Assembly (NCBI RefSeq): GCF_003097655.1
Contig: NZ_QCZH01000021.1
Location: forward strand, 1 to 64,000
Origin: Flavobacterium laiguense
GTDB lineage: Bacteria > Bacteroidota > Bacteroidia > Flavobacteriales > Flavobacteriaceae
Length of the DNA: 64,000 bases
Direction of reading: 5' to 3'
Below are positions 63,430 through 64,000 of the stretch, in pieces (within the stretch, counting starts at the first letter, position 1; each line of letters begins with the position of its first letter). The position numbers were made by a program, and so were the translations under genes. The notes under the pieces were generated by a model. That model was given only the letters and a program-made list of their open reading frames with translations, was not told where the DNA came from and did no database searches.

Positions 63430-64000
63430 ATGCGTAAAATAGTTTTAAGTGTGATTCTTATCACGATTTTGGTCCTATCCTATTGTTCCAATTTATTCCT
63501 AACCAACAACCCAACAAATCCAGCTGAAGTTTCAAATTTCAACACTGGAGACATAGCTTGGATGCTCGTTGCTTCGGCATTAGTATTATTGATGACTCCT
63601 GGATTAGGCTTCTTTTACGGTGGTATGGTTGGCAAAAAGAATGTCATCAGCACGATGCTCCAAAGCTTCATGGCCATGGTAATCGTAACTGTTTTATGGG
63701 TAATTATTGGTTTCGGATTATCATTCGGACCATCCATAGGAGGCTTTATCGGAAATCCTCTTCCAAACTTGTTTTTTCAAGGCGTCGGAACTGGGACTTC
63801 ATGGGGATTAGCACCTACAATTCCATTTTTATTATTTGCTTTATTTCAAGCTAAATTTGCTATCATAACTCCCGCTATTGTTACAGGTGCCTTTGCAGAA
63901 CGCATCCGTTTTTGGGCCTATATGTTATTTATGGTATTATTCATATTGTTTGTATATGCACCATTAGCCCATATGACTTGGCATCCGGAAGGAATATTAT
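63430..64000 (+). CDS. amt: Ammonium transporter (Amt/Mep/Rh family), 3' part outside window
   Basis: This is the N-terminal 190 residues of an ammonium channel; the frame is open to the edge. The signal region MRKIVLSVILITILVLSYCS is followed by GDIAWMLVASALVLLMTPGL, then GFFYGGMVGKKNVISTML, the Amt family start. FQAKFAIITPAVVTGAFAER is the central family motif and HMTWHPEGIL the segment near the phenylalanine gate. It conducts ammonium across the inner membrane. A glnK-type regulator often lies next to amt but would be beyond the edge. Confidence 0.95.
   Translation, partial: MRKIVLSVILITILVLSYCSNLFLTNNPTNPAEVSNFNTGDIAWMLVASALVLLMTPGLGFFYGGMVGKKNVISTMLQSFMAMVIVTVLWVIIGFGLSFGPSIGGFIGNPLPNLFFQGVGTGTSWGLAPTIPFLLFALFQAKFAIITPAIVTGAFAERIRFWAYMLFMVLFILFVYAPLAHMTWHPEGIL

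Noticed and set aside
1..64000. CRISPR array
   Set aside because: No set of identical 25-40 bp repeats with regular spacers was seen; the short tandem repeats present are too short and irregular.
1..64000. tRNA, rRNA genes
   Set aside because: No cloverleaf-like or rRNA-like sequence was recognised by eye; a tRNA scan would be needed to exclude one fully.

Overview
The window looks like a chromosomal piece of a Flavobacteriia bacterium, most probably Flavobacterium or a close relative. The DNA is AT-rich, promoters match the Bacteroidetes consensus (TTTG at -33, TAnnTTTG at -7), and the gene content is typical: TonB-dependent receptors with carboxypeptidase-like N-domains, a fused CcsBA cytochrome c assembly protein, a UbiA prenyltransferase next to Maf, and VirE_N/BT4734-type mobile-element proteins. 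Species cannot be read from the sequence alone.

Region 1 to about 21.8 kb is an accessory defence island. It starts in the end of an IS21-like element that cuts off a caspase-like gene. That gene lies directly downstream of a single-chain SIR2-APAZ-MID-PIWI short Argonaute. A middle segment (4-8 kb) holds small unknown genes, two XRE regulators with operator-like palindromes, a lipoprotein and a small serine recombinase. From 19.4 down to 8.2 kb runs one minus-strand array: hsdM, hsdS, a nucleotidyltransferase-fold protein plus an unknown 310-residue partner, hsdR, then a SIR2-HerA pair. The array therefore stacks a type I restriction system, a possible two-gene module of unknown function, and an NAD-targeting abortive-infection system. 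A VirE_N/BT4734-like protein and a small winged-helix protein close the island at about 21.83 kb.

Region 21.9 to 64 kb looks like core genome: a tRNA dihydrouridine synthase; a secreted glutathione peroxidase; a cluster of two DUF4331 proteins, a TPR lipoprotein and a TonB-dependent receptor, divergent from an ECF sigma/anti-sigma pair; ccsBA; a run of DUF2520, KdsC, UbiA, Maf and MscS genes; menE, a CPBP protease and an ArsC-like protein; a second TonB receptor; sdaA, panB, an RluA-family synthase and an aldehyde dehydrogenase; a 1346-residue hybrid histidine kinase; rhlE, truC and comM; a cytochrome c lipoprotein; a dipeptide epimerase with a PLP enzyme; and the 5' part of an ammonium transporter.

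The strongest candidates for something undescribed are (1) the caspase-like gene coupled to the fused SIR2-Argonaute, (2) the nucleotidyltransferase-fold/310-residue pair wedged inside the hsd operon, and (3) an apparently orphan transcription unit of about 140 nt on the minus strand near 30.2 kb, with a consensus promoter and a terminator but no ORF. Intergenic regions also carry several palindromic repeat families.
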